DNA of 16,593 bases from CAVYPR01 sp052145775 (lineage in GTDB: Bacteria; Actinomycetota; Acidimicrobiia; Acidimicrobiales; RAAP-2): NCBI GenBank assembly GCA_052145775.1, contig JBKQNY010000087.1, positions 1-16,593 of the forward strand, given 5' to 3'. The translations under genes were made by a program, and so were the position numbers. This document shows, one piece after another, positions 6,898-13,931 of this stretch. Within the stretch, counting starts at the first letter, position 1. The number at the start of each line of letters is the position of its first letter. The notes beneath the pieces are model-generated. The model saw only the letters and a list, made by a program, of their open reading frames with translations. It made no database searches and was not told the origin of the DNA.

Positions 6898-8157
6898 ATG
6901 ACGACCACGGGCGGTGCGGCGATCGACGGCTGGGTGGCGCCAGGATTTGAGCCGGTCCGCACGGCATTTCAGAAGAATTTCGAGCACGGTGAGGTGGGTG
7001 CGGCCTACGCGGCCTACCAGCACGGGCACAAGGTGGTCGACCTCTGGGGAGGCACCGCCGATGCGACGAGCGGGCGCCCCTGGGAGCAGGACACGATGGT
7101 CCTCGTCTACTCGTCCACCAAGGGCGTCACCGCCATGTGCGCCAACCGCCTGGCCCAGGAGGGTCGGATCGACGTCGATGCGCCAGTGGCCACCTACTGG
7201 CCCGAGTTCGCCCAAGTCGGCAAGGAGGGCGTGACGGTGGCCGACCTCCTCGCCCACCGCGCCGGCTTGGCTTGGGTCGACGGATCGATGACCATTGAGG
7301 AGGCCCTCGCCTGGGAACCGGTCATCGCCGCTCTCGAGCAACAGGCCCCGTCCTGGCCCCCTGGCTCGGCCCACGGCTACCACGCCACCACCTTCGGCTG
7401 GCTGGTGGGCGAGGTGGTCCGGAGGGTCACCGGGAAGAGCCTGGGGACCTATCTCCGTGAAGAGATCGCCGACCCGCTGGGCGCCGACTTCTTCATCGGC
7501 CTCCCGCAGTCGCAGATGGCGCGCCCAGCCCGGCTGATCTCGATCGTGGAGTCGATGGCCTCAAAGGAGTTCGGGTCCTTGGGCGGCGCCAGCGGTTCTG
7601 CCCCAGGCCCGGGTCTCACCGAGATGGCCGAGCTGGCGAAGACCTACATGGCTCCGGGCGGCCCGCTCTTCAAGGCGATCATCGCCCCCGGCGGCGCCTT
7701 CGCTGACCAGGGGATCTGGAACGACCCCGCCCTCTGGGCGGCCGAGGTGCCGGCGGCCAACGGCATTACCGACGCCCGGGGATTGGCCCGCCTGTACGGA
7801 GCGTGCGTGAGCGACGTGGAGACCCCGGCTGGTGGGCCGTTCCGGCTGCTCTCACCCGAGCAGCTCGACCGTGCGCTGGAGCAACGCACGCAGGGTCCGG
7901 ACAAGGTCCTGCTCGGTCTCGACATCCAGTGGGGGCTCGGCTTCATGGTGAACCGGGGCATCGTTTCCGCCCCCGGACACGGCGGACCGAGGGCCTTCGG
8001 CCACTTCGGGATGGGGGGCTCGGCGGGATGGGGAGAACCCGATCTCGAGCTGGGCATGGGCTACGTCATGAACCGCATGTCGGCGGGGATGGCGGGAGAC
8101 ACTCGCAGCTACCGGCTCATGGCGGCCACCGTCGAGGCGGCGCGACAGTCACCATGA
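6898..8157 (+). CDS. Serine hydrolase, class C beta-lactamase-like esterase (EstB type)
   Basis: A 419-residue cytoplasmic serine hydrolase of the beta-lactamase/penicillin-binding fold (family VIII esterases). No signal peptide is visible. The SxxK motif is S72-S-T-K75 (VYSSTKG), the second-motif tyrosine is probably Y161 (GYHATTFGWL), and the third motif is H369-F-G-M-G-G near the C-terminus, replacing KTG as is usual in EstB-like enzymes. Such proteins hydrolyse short-chain esters or related amides; true beta-lactam resistance is unlikely. ATG at 6898 was chosen because GGGAG lies six bases upstream and family similarity starts there (AAIDGWVAPGFEPV); the open frame extends to 6325 but that part is not protein-like. 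It precedes an alpha/beta hydrolase on the same strand by 120 bp. Substrate unknown. Confidence 0.92.
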   Translation: MTTTGGAAIDGWVAPGFEPVRTAFQKNFEHGEVGAAYAAYQHGHKVVDLWGGTADATSGRPWEQDTMVLVYSSTKGVTAMCANRLAQEGRIDVDAPVATYWPEFAQVGKEGVTVADLLAHRAGLAWVDGSMTIEEALAWEPVIAALEQQAPSWPPGSAHGYHATTFGWLVGEVVRRVTGKSLGTYLREEIADPLGADFFIGLPQSQMARPARLISIVESMASKEFGSLGGASGSAPGPGLTEMAELAKTYMAPGGPLFKAIIAPGGAFADQGIWNDPALWAAEVPAANGITDARGLARLYGACVSDVETPAGGPFRLLSPEQLDRALEQRTQGPDKVLLGLDIQWGLGFMVNRGIVSAPGHGGPRAFGHFGMGGSAGWGEPDLELGMGYVMNRMSAGMAGDTRSYRLMAATVEAARQSP

Positions 8158-8277
8158 GCCAGATCGTCGCGCCCACGTGAGCAACAACTTCGCCATCGGG
8201 AAGGACCCCTTGGCTTGGAGCGCGCCGCTGTCTCTGGCGCCATGCCGGGCGAGGTGCCCACGGCGGGGAGGGAGCCC

Positions 8278-9144
8278 ATGACGACCGTCGACCTAGGAGG
8301 GATACGTATCGCCTACGAGGTGATCGGCGAAGGCCGCCCGTGGGTCATCACCCCAGGTGGGCGGTACAGCAAGGACACCCCGGGAGTGCGCGAACTGGCC
8401 GAGGAGCTTGCCCGCCACGGCCAGCGGGTGGTCATCTGGGACCGTCCGAACACCGGGGCCTCCGACGTGCACTTCAGCGGTGCCTCCGAGTCCCAGATGC
8501 AGGCCGATGTCCTGGCCGACCTGCTCCGCCACCTGGAACTGGGGCCGACGGTCATCGTGGGAGGTTCAGGAGGGGCCCGGGTGTCGCTGCTCACTGCGGC
8601 CCACCACCCCGACGTCGCGGCGGCGCTCGGTCTCCTCTGGATCAGCGGCGGCGTCTACGGCCAGATGCTGCTCGGCGTGGTGTACGCCGGCGAGCCGATT
8701 AGGGCCGCCTGGAGCGGAGGCATGGAGGCGGTGGTGGAGCTCCCCGAGTGGCGCGAGGTGCTCGAGCGAAATCCGCGCAATCGCGAGCTCTTCCTCTCCC
8801 AGGATCCCCGGGTGTTTATCGAGACGATGGAGCGCTGGATGCTGGTCTACTGCCCGGACCCGGCGGCCACGCTTCCCGGCCTGCCCGACGCCGAGCTCGC
8901 AACCGTCGATGTGCCGGCCCTTGTCTTCCGCAGCGGGGCCAGCGACCCGCACCACACCCGGGCCACCTCAGAGAGGGTGGCGGCCCTGCTGCCCCAGGGC
9001 CGTCTGGCCGAACCCCCGTGGGGTGACCGCGAGTGGGTCGAGCGCTCGGCCGCGGCTCGTGAGGGCGGCGAGGGGCTCTTCCAGCGCTGGCCACTCCTGG
9101 CGCCCCAGCTCCTCGAGTTCGCAGCCTCCGTGCCCACCCACTGA
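8278..9144 (+). CDS. Alpha/beta hydrolase lacking an obvious catalytic His
   Basis: A 288-residue protein of the alpha/beta hydrolase fold. The N-terminal strand IRIAYEVIGEG, the oxyanion-region segment ITPGGRYSKD, the DRPNTGAS turn and the nucleophile elbow G-G-S97-G-G are all present, and D223 (RSGASDPHHT) sits where the acid usually is. Where family members have GH before the last helix, this protein reads LAEPPWGDREW with no His. H225/H226 next to D223 are the nearest candidates. It may use another geometry or be catalytically weak. ATG at 8278 is preferred over upstream TTG 8215 because GGGAGGGAG ends five bases before it and the upstream codons look random. It is probably co-transcribed with the esterase. 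It ends 24 bp from the convergent amidohydrolase stop. Confidence 0.88.
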   Translation: MTTVDLGGIRIAYEVIGEGRPWVITPGGRYSKDTPGVRELAEELARHGQRVVIWDRPNTGASDVHFSGASESQMQADVLADLLRHLELGPTVIVGGSGGARVSLLTAAHHPDVAAALGLLWISGGVYGQMLLGVVYAGEPIRAAWSGGMEAVVELPEWREVLERNPRNRELFLSQDPRVFIETMERWMLVYCPDPAATLPGLPDAELATVDVPALVFRSGASDPHHTRATSERVAALLPQGRLAEPPWGDREWVERSAAAREGGEGLFQRWPLLAPQLLEFAASVPTH

Positions 9145-9148
9145 GGGT

Positions 9149-9163
9149 CGCCGTTCGTCGGCG
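9149..9163. terminator. Small hairpin between convergent hydrolase genes
   Basis: CGCCG-TTCGT-CGGCG lies in the 24-bp gap between the stops at 9144 and 9169. It is small and has no T tract. Position is the main argument for a shared terminator. Confidence 0.25.
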
Positions 9164-9168
9164 GGGCG

Positions 9169-10335
9169 CTAGAGGCGGTAGAGCCTTGCCGCGTTGTCGC
9201 AGAGGATCTTTCGCTGCACCTCTGGGCTGAGGTCGCGCATGTTCTCCCTCGCCGTCTGCAGGGGGTCGGGGAACAGGCAGGTGGGGTGGGGGAAGTCGGT
9301 CTCGAACATGATGTTGTCCTCGCCGACGGCTTCAATGACCCGAGGGAGGTTGATGCGTTCGAACCAGGTCGTCGCGTACATCTGCCGCCGGAAGTACTCC
9401 ACCGGGCGGAGTGGCAGCTTGGCCAGCTCCTTCGGGGCGTTCTCGTGCATCTCGAACTCGAGTGCCTCGAGGATGAAGGGTATCCAGCCGCATCCGCTCT
9501 CGACGGATACGACCTTGAGGGTCGGGTGCCGCTCGAGCAGCCCCGACGTGATGATGTTGACCACGACCCGGGCGTTGCCGATGAACAGCAGCGTCCCCCC
9601 GATGGCCAGGGCCGTGTCCTGCTGCTGGGAGGCCCACGGGTATGTGCCGAAGAAGGTCATCGTGGTGAGGCTGGCCCCGATGTGGAAGTGAATGGGCAGA
9701 TCGAGAGCGCTACACGTCTCCCAAAGCGGGTCCCAGGCGCGGTTGGCGAGATCCGGGGACCCCTGGTCCTGGGGGTCTGACGTGATGTTCACGCCGCGAT
9801 GGCCGAGGGCCGCCACGCGCTCTGCCTCCTTCACGCAGGCGGTGATGTCCCACGAGGGAAGCACGCCCATCGGGAGGAGCCGGTTGCCCGAAGCCGCCTG
9901 GATCTCGGCCGTCGCGTCGTTGTAGGTCTGCAGTAGGGCGAGCCTGAACGACTCGTCGGGCACGGCCTCGGAGAGACCTTGACCGCCCAGCCCGATGACG
10001 TTGGGGAACAGGACTTCGGCCCAGATCCCCACCTCGTCCATCATGGCCAGTCGCGCCACGGGGTCGTACGCCCCCCGGTGCACGTCGTCGATCGTCCACT
10101 CGAACAGGCCGGTCTGCGCGTTGATCTTCGAGCCGTCCCGTCCTATGACGCCGCCGCCGCCGGCGCGCCCGAGAACCTCACCGCCCACCACCCAGGTGGC
10201 GACGCCTTCGACATCCTCGACGTGGGGAACCATGTCCTTCATCGTCGCCGGCGCACGACTCGTCCACAGGTCGTGGGCTTCGGTGAGATGGGTGTCGGCG
10301 TCGATGACCCTCCCCGCCTCGATCGTTACGGTCAT
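9169..10335 (-). CDS. Amidohydrolase family 2 metal-dependent hydrolase
   Basis: A 388-residue TIM-barrel metal-dependent hydrolase of the amidohydrolase-2 (ACMSD-like) family, normal in length. The first barrel strand carries D12-A-D14-T-H16-L-T-E19, H216/H218 lie in LPIHFHIG, and the late Asp is D347 in FETDFPHP with H350. The ending KILCDNAARLYRL is the typical family C-terminus. Members hydrolyse C-C or C-N bonds or decarboxylate ring-cleavage products, often in aromatic degradation, so a carboxylated intermediate is a plausible but unproven substrate. ATG at 10335 has a strong ribosome site (GGAGGGAG, six bases upstream); the open frame continues 39 codons further but is not protein-like. 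It lies 137 bp downstream of marR in the same direction, suggesting one operon or regulon. Confidence 0.92.
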   Translation of the reverse strand: MTVTIEAGRVIDADTHLTEAHDLWTSRAPATMKDMVPHVEDVEGVATWVVGGEVLGRAGGGGVIGRDGSKINAQTGLFEWTIDDVHRGAYDPVARLAMMDEVGIWAEVLFPNVIGLGGQGLSEAVPDESFRLALLQTYNDATAEIQAASGNRLLPMGVLPSWDITACVKEAERVAALGHRGVNITSDPQDQGSPDLANRAWDPLWETCSALDLPIHFHIGASLTTMTFFGTYPWASQQQDTALAIGGTLLFIGNARVVVNIITSGLLERHPTLKVVSVESGCGWIPFILEALEFEMHENAPKELAKLPLRPVEYFRRQMYATTWFERINLPRVIEAVGEDNIMFETDFPHPTCLFPDPLQTARENMRDLSPEVQRKILCDNAARLYRL

Positions 10336-10403
10336 CTGCGACTCCCTCCAGCGATCGTTTGACCGGCTCGGCGGTCTCCGGTGCCGGAACGGCGTGTCCA
10401 CCG

Positions 10404-10445
10404 TGGTCCTCCCTGACCACTGCACCCTAGCCCGCGAGTTTCGCG
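10404..10445. promoter_or_regulatory. Two small inverted repeats between marR and amidohydrolase
   Basis: TGGTC-N6-GACCA (10404-10419) and CGCGA-GTT-TCGCG (10433-10445) occupy the gap between the marR stop and the amidohydrolase start. On the minus strand TAGGGT near 10426 could serve as a -10 element. Internal promoter, processing site or chance structure cannot be distinguished. Confidence 0.2.
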
Positions 10446-10472
10446 AGCCCACCTGCGGCAGTTGGCATCACG

Positions 10473-10949
10473 TCAGCGTGGCCGCGGCACCAGCGAGTCG
10501 ACGCGCTCGGCAAGGACCGGATCGGTGATGAAGGCACGCAGCACGGCATCGGCCGCGACGAGGTCCGAGCGGTCCACCCGCACCGCCAGTTGGCGGTTGA
10601 GCCCATCGGACACCTGGTTGAGAGCTCGGGCGTAGCGATCCCCGTCGGGCGTGAGCACGACGTTGACCACCCGGGCGTCGACCCGGTCGCGCTCGGTCCG
10701 GACGTAGCCCACTCGCTCGAGCCGGTCGATGAGCTTGCGACCCGCCTGGCGGCTGATGCCGAGAGCAGCCCCGATACGTCCGAGCGGCACGGGGCCACGG
10801 GCCACGAGCCGCAGCACCGCCGAGTCGCCCCGGGTGAAGCGGTCGAAACCGAGCGAACGGAGCTGCGTCGACATCTCGCGGAGCCAGGACAGTCGGGCCA
10901 AGCCCAGGAGGTCGCTGAACTCGTAGGGAGGCGTTGACGCATCGTCCAC
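10473..10949 (-). CDS. MarR-family transcriptional regulator, probably leaderless
   Basis: A 158-residue winged-helix regulator of typical MarR length. The DNA-binding region spans about 56-100: the helix-turn-helix LGRIGAALGISRQAGRKLIDRL, followed by a wing with the D-x-R signature (RVDARVVNV, D91/R93). N- and C-terminal helices should form the dimer. Most MarR proteins repress their own and adjacent genes until a small, often phenolic, ligand binds. GTG at 10949 is taken as start: it has no ribosome site, but a -10-like TATGGT (10956-10961, read on the minus strand) lies exactly six bases before it, as expected for a leaderless transcript. It is upstream of the amidohydrolase and divergent from the DUF3089 lipase gene. 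The 10972-10984 palindrome is its likely operator. Confidence 0.9.
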   Translation of the reverse strand: MDDASTPPYEFSDLLGLARLSWLREMSTQLRSLGFDRFTRGDSAVLRLVARGPVPLGRIGAALGISRQAGRKLIDRLERVGYVRTERDRVDARVVNVVLTPDGDRYARALNQVSDGLNRQLAVRVDRSDLVAADAVLRAFITDPVLAERVDSLVPRPR

Positions 10950-10963
10950 GGGTGCACCATACT
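10934..10963 (+). promoter_or_regulatory. Candidate promoter for the DUF3089 hydrolase
   Basis: TTGACG (10934-10939) and CATACT (10958-10963) are separated by 18 bp. They match the -35 and -10 consensus at five and four of six positions. Transcription would begin near 10970, at the edge of the 10972-10984 palindrome. The -35 lies inside the 5' end of marR on the other strand. Confidence 0.4.
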
Positions 10964-10971
10964 GCAGATAG

Positions 10972-10984
10972 GCAACTAAGTTGC
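10972..10984. promoter_or_regulatory. Probable MarR operator, 13-bp palindrome
   Basis: GCAACT-A-AGTTGC is a perfect palindrome with a one-base centre in the marR-lipase divergent gap. AGTTGC/GCAACT half-sites are common in operators of actinobacterial MarR regulators. It covers the expected start of lipase transcription and the -35 side of the marR promoter, so one bound dimer could repress both. Confidence 0.6.
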
Positions 10985-11002
10985 ATAAAAGGGAGGGAGT
11001 AG

Positions 11003-12190
11003 ATGGCCGAGGACGTCGGAGGTCCCTGGAACGGCGTGCGGACGGCGCGGTGGCGGGCTGCGGCCCTGCTGGTCGTCGGCAGCCTCCTGGCGTCGGCGGG
11101 AACCGCCGTGGCCTCGTCGGCCCCGGCTGGCGCTCAGGGCGCCGCCACAAGCGCCACAGCGACGGTCTGGCTGTGCCAGCCGGGAGCCGCCGACGACCCG
11201 TGCGCCTCCAGCCTCACAACGACCGTCGTCCAGGCCTCGGGAGCGATCAAGGAGGTGTCAACGCAGGACGACAACTCGTCACCGTTCGACTGCTTCTACG
11301 TCTACCCCACTGTCAGCAAGCAGAAGACGACCAACGCCGACCTGAAGGTGCAGAGGCCCGAGATCGACGCCGCCGTCTACGAAGCCTCGCGCTTCTCCAC
11401 CGTCTGCAAGGTCTGGGCTCCCATGTACCGTCAGGTCACGCTGGCGGGCCTCGCGGCACACTTGGACCTCGACCTTCCACCTTCGGCCACCGACACCGCC
11501 TTCGACAGCTTGCAGTCGGCCTTCGAGGACTACCTGGCACACGACAACGACGGCCGGCCGATCGTCTTCATCGGTCACTCCCAGGGCGCGGCCATGCTCA
11601 TCCTGCTCCTCAAGCGCCTCGTCGACGACAATCCGACACTGCGCAACCGTACGGTTCTCGCGATCATTCTCGGGGGCAACGTCGAGGTGAAGACCGGATC
11701 GGAGGTGGGTGGCAGCTTCTCGCACATCCCGGTCTGCGACAGCAACGGAGAGGCCGGCTGCGTCATCGCCTACTCCACCTTCCCCGGCACCCCGCCGATG
11801 GGCTCCCTCTTCGGCCGCCCCGGCCGGGGCGTCTCGCTCCAGTCCGGGCAGACCGCCCGCACCGGCCTGCAGGTTGCCTGCGTGAACCCGGCCGCCGTGG
11901 GTGGGGGCACCGCCCCCCTCGATTCCTACTTCCCCCCGACCTCGGGGGTCTCGACGCCGTGGGTGGAGTACCCGGACCTGTACACGGCCAGGTGCGAGCA
12001 CGGCGACGGCGCGACCTGGCTCGAGGTGAAGAAGGCCGAGGGAGGCACCGACCACCGACCGGTCGTGTCCGAGGTCAACGGTCCCGATTGGGGCTACCAC
12101 CCCTTCGACGTGAACCTGGGTCTCGGCAATCTGGTGACCGACGTGGCTGCCGCCGAGGCCACGTGGTCGCGGGGGTCGAATTCGGGCTGA
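11003..12190 (+). CDS. Secreted DUF3089-family lipase-like hydrolase
   Basis: A 395-residue exported protein. The Arg-containing N-terminus and hydrophobic stretch (RAAALLVVGSLLASAGTAVA) form a Sec signal peptide with likely cleavage after AVA (about residue 37) or AGA (about 44). The mature part is an alpha/beta hydrolase of the DUF3089 group: YVYPTVS near 99-105, the nucleophile elbow G-H-S193-Q-G, and a C-terminal YHPFDVNLGLGNLVTDV that should carry the catalytic His. Several Cys (58, 67, 97, 135 and later ones) could form disulphides outside the cell. Expected activity is lipase or esterase on an extracellular substrate. ATG at 11003 follows GGGAGGGAG by a few bases. It is divergent from marR, with a probable MarR operator at its promoter. 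Confidence 0.9.
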   Translation: MAEDVGGPWNGVRTARWRAAALLVVGSLLASAGTAVASSAPAGAQGAATSATATVWLCQPGAADDPCASSLTTTVVQASGAIKEVSTQDDNSSPFDCFYVYPTVSKQKTTNADLKVQRPEIDAAVYEASRFSTVCKVWAPMYRQVTLAGLAAHLDLDLPPSATDTAFDSLQSAFEDYLAHDNDGRPIVFIGHSQGAAMLILLLKRLVDDNPTLRNRTVLAIILGGNVEVKTGSEVGGSFSHIPVCDSNGEAGCVIAYSTFPGTPPMGSLFGRPGRGVSLQSGQTARTGLQVACVNPAAVGGGTAPLDSYFPPTSGVSTPWVEYPDLYTARCEHGDGATWLEVKKAEGGTDHRPVVSEVNGPDWGYHPFDVNLGLGNLVTDVAAAEATWSRGSNSG

Positions 12191-12232
12191 GGCGGGGCTC
12201 CGGCCCTGTGGGAGGATCAGCTGCTGATGGCG

Positions 12233-12282
12233 GACGACGGTCGATCGGCGCGAAGCGAAGAGGGCGCTGCGCGCCCGTCGTC
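12233..12282. terminator. Structured intergenic region after the DUF3089 gene
   Basis: GACGACGG (12233-12240) and CCGTCGTC (12275-12282) form a perfect 8-bp outer stem. Inside, and overlapping it by two bases, is GGGCGC-TGC-GCGCCC (12262-12276). The two are alternative or partly exclusive folds. It begins about 45 bp after the lipase stop, so it may end or protect that transcript; no T tract is present. Confidence 0.3.
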
Positions 12283-12341
12283 GCAACGGCGCACCGGCCC
12301 AACGCGCACCGACCGGGACTGATCGCTCGGCACGCCGCCCG

Positions 12342-13091
12342 GTGCCCACCTGCCTGATCGTCCAGCACGCCCCCGTCGAGCGGGCGTACGCGGTCGCTGC
12401 CGCACTGGCGGCCAGAGGCGTCCGGCTCGACGTGCGCGAGGTCTTCACCGGCATGTCAGTTCCTCGGTCCGCCTCGGGCATCGACGGCTTGGTGGTGATG
12501 GGTGGACCGGCCTCCGCCGTCTCTGACGATGGTTTCCCCAGTCGCCGCGACGAGCTGGCCCTCCTGGCCGACGCGGTGCGTCTCGGGGTGCCGACGATCG
12601 GCATCTGCCTGGGTGCCCAGCTGCTCGCCGCCGCCACGGGCGGCCGCGTCTTCGTGGGCGAGGCCGGACCGGAGATCGGTTGGTCCCCCGTCGAGCTCAC
12701 GGTCGATTCGTCCTCCGACCTGCTCCTGGGCGGTGCCCCACGCCGGGTCACGGTCCTGCACTGGCACGGCGACACCTTCTCCCTGCCCCCCGGCGGCGTC
12801 CGCCTCGCCTCGAACGACCGCTACGACAACCAGGCCTTCCGGGTCGGGACGTGTGCGTGGGGTCTCCAGTTCCATCTCGAAGTCGATCTCGCCGCTGTGG
12901 CCGCGTTCGTCGCCTCCTTCGGCCGGGAGGCCGCGGAGGCCGGCTCGGACCCGCCGTCGATCGAACGGGCCGCTCCCGGCGCGCTGGACGCGGGTCTCGC
13001 GGCATGGGGCCGTCAGGTGGCCGAGCGCTTCGCCGCCCTCGTGGTGGGCCGCGTCGACGGGCCGCACCCTGCCGCCGGCGGTAGCCTCTGA
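12342..13091 (+). CDS. Stand-alone class I glutamine amidotransferase
   Basis: A 249-residue single-domain class I glutamine amidotransferase, about the size of GMP-synthase-like free-standing members. The catalytic triad is visible: nucleophile C89 in GIC89LGAQ, H178 and E180 in LQFHLE. VMGGPASAV at 52-60 is the typical early glycine turn. It should hydrolyse glutamine to glutamate and pass ammonia to an acceptor, or act on a gamma-glutamyl compound; no synthetase partner is encoded nearby. The GTG at 12342 fits the family N-terminus (short strand, LIVQHAP), though no clear ribosome site precedes it, so the start is moderately certain. The last ~50 residues are less conserved. It is on the same strand as the lipase (151-bp gap) and PspA (105-bp gap), with no evident functional link. 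Confidence 0.9.
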   Translation: MPTCLIVQHAPVERAYAVAAALAARGVRLDVREVFTGMSVPRSASGIDGLVVMGGPASAVSDDGFPSRRDELALLADAVRLGVPTIGICLGAQLLAAATGGRVFVGEAGPEIGWSPVELTVDSSSDLLLGGAPRRVTVLHWHGDTFSLPPGGVRLASNDRYDNQAFRVGTCAWGLQFHLEVDLAAVAAFVASFGREAAEAGSDPPSIERAAPGALDAGLAAWGRQVAERFAALVVGRVDGPHPAAGGSL

Positions 13092-13119
13092 CTGCTTGAC
13101 AGTCCGCCAGCTCGGCGGT

Positions 13120-13167
13120 GCCGTGCACGCCACGGCCGCTGACAGCGGAGCCACGGTGCCAACACCG
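13120..13167 (+). promoter_or_regulatory. Three consecutive small hairpins in the pspA leader
   Basis: Between the amidotransferase stop and pspA lie GCCGTG-N5-CACGGC (13120-13136), CCGCT-GAC-AGCGG (13136-13148) and CGGTG-CCAA-CACCG (13154-13167). They precede the ribosome site AAGGAG (13182-13187). A perfect TTGACA occurs at 13096-13101 but has no convincing -10 at the right distance. They may be a terminator for the upstream gene or a structured leader. Confidence 0.3.
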
Positions 13168-13196
13168 ACACGGACGACGACAAGGAGCAGATCGAC

Positions 13197-13931
13197 ATGG
13201 CCACCCTCTTCCAGCGGGCCCACCAGATTGTCCAGGCGAAGGCGAACAAGGCCCTCGACTCCGCCGAGAAGCCCGACGAGATGCTCGACCTCTCCTACGA
13301 GCAGATGCTCGACCAGATCACCCAGGTACGCCGGGCCCTGGTGGACATCGCCGCCTCGCGCAAGCAGCTCGAGCTCCAAGAGCAACAGCTCCAGCACTCG
13401 GTCGACCACCTACAGGACCAGGCCAAGGCTGCGCTCACCCAGGGCAAGGATGACCTCGCCAAAGAAGCCCTCTCCCGCAAGGCGGCGGCCCAGGTGCAGA
13501 TCGACGCCATGGAGCCCCAGCATCAGCAGCTCACCGAGCAGGAGGAGAAGCTCGAGAAGACCCTGGCCGCGCTCCAGCAGAGGGTCAACCAGTTCCGCAC
13601 GCAGAAGGAGGTGCTGAAGGCGCAGTACAGCGCGGCCAAGGCGGTGAGCTCCGTCGATGAGAACGTGGCCGGCATCTCGAAGACCTTCGGCGACTCTGGG
13701 GAGACGCTCCAGCGGGCCCAGGACAAGATCGCCAACATGCAGGCCCACGCCGGAGCCGTGGACGAGCTCCTCCAGTCCGGCGTGCTCGAGGATGTCGGCG
13801 GCAGCACCGACGACATCCAGCAGGAGCTCGACAAGGCGGGCCAGGACGCCGAGGTGGACAGCGAGCTGGCGGCCATGAAGGCGGAGATCGCCGCCGGCGG
13901 CTCGACGCCGGCGGTCGGCTCGGGTTCCTAA
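13197..13931 (+). CDS. pspA: PspA/IM30 (ESCRT-III-like) membrane-stress protein
   Basis: A 244-residue, almost entirely helical, Gln/Lys/Glu-rich coiled-coil protein of PspA/IM30 length. The N-terminus MATLFQRAHQIVQAKANKAL is the amphipathic membrane-binding helix, and YEQMLDQITQVRRALVDIA is the family's conserved second helix. Long heptad helices cover about 25-165; then a region with FGDSGETLQRAQDKIANMQAHA and an Ala/Gly/Ser-rich tail. Members assemble on stressed inner membranes and limit proton leakage; in actinobacteria they respond to envelope stress. AAGGAG nine bases upstream supports the ATG at 13197. No PspB/C, ClgR or PspM/N partner is visible nearby, so the usual operon is absent. 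Its stop overlaps the stop of the convergent mug gene. Confidence 0.92.
   Translation: MATLFQRAHQIVQAKANKALDSAEKPDEMLDLSYEQMLDQITQVRRALVDIAASRKQLELQEQQLQHSVDHLQDQAKAALTQGKDDLAKEALSRKAAAQVQIDAMEPQHQQLTEQEEKLEKTLAALQQRVNQFRTQKEVLKAQYSAAKAVSSVDENVAGISKTFGDSGETLQRAQDKIANMQAHAGAVDELLQSGVLEDVGGSTDDIQQELDKAGQDAEVDSELAAMKAEIAAGGSTPAVGSGS

Noticed and set aside
6313..7383. Long minus-strand open frame overlapping the esterase (356 codons)
   Set aside because: It runs antisense to a clear gene, is low-complexity, and has no domain; such shadows are common in GC-rich DNA.
6898..8157. Antibiotic-resistance beta-lactamase
   Set aside because: No signal peptide, and the third motif is HFG rather than KTG, which fits EstB-like esterases better than secreted class C beta-lactamases.
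12227..12322. 31-residue frame (MADDGRSARSEEG...) after the lipase gene
   Set aside because: GGAGG lies 11 bases upstream, too far to be persuasive; Arg-rich, low complexity, and overlapping the predicted RNA stems.
11279..12775. 498-codon minus-strand frame opposite the lipase and amidotransferase
   Set aside because: It spans two well-supported plus-strand genes and their intergenic gap, with no recognisable domain.
13096..13101. Perfect TTGACA as pspA promoter -35
   Set aside because: No -10-like hexamer occurs 16-19 bp downstream, so it is mentioned only as a weak possibility.
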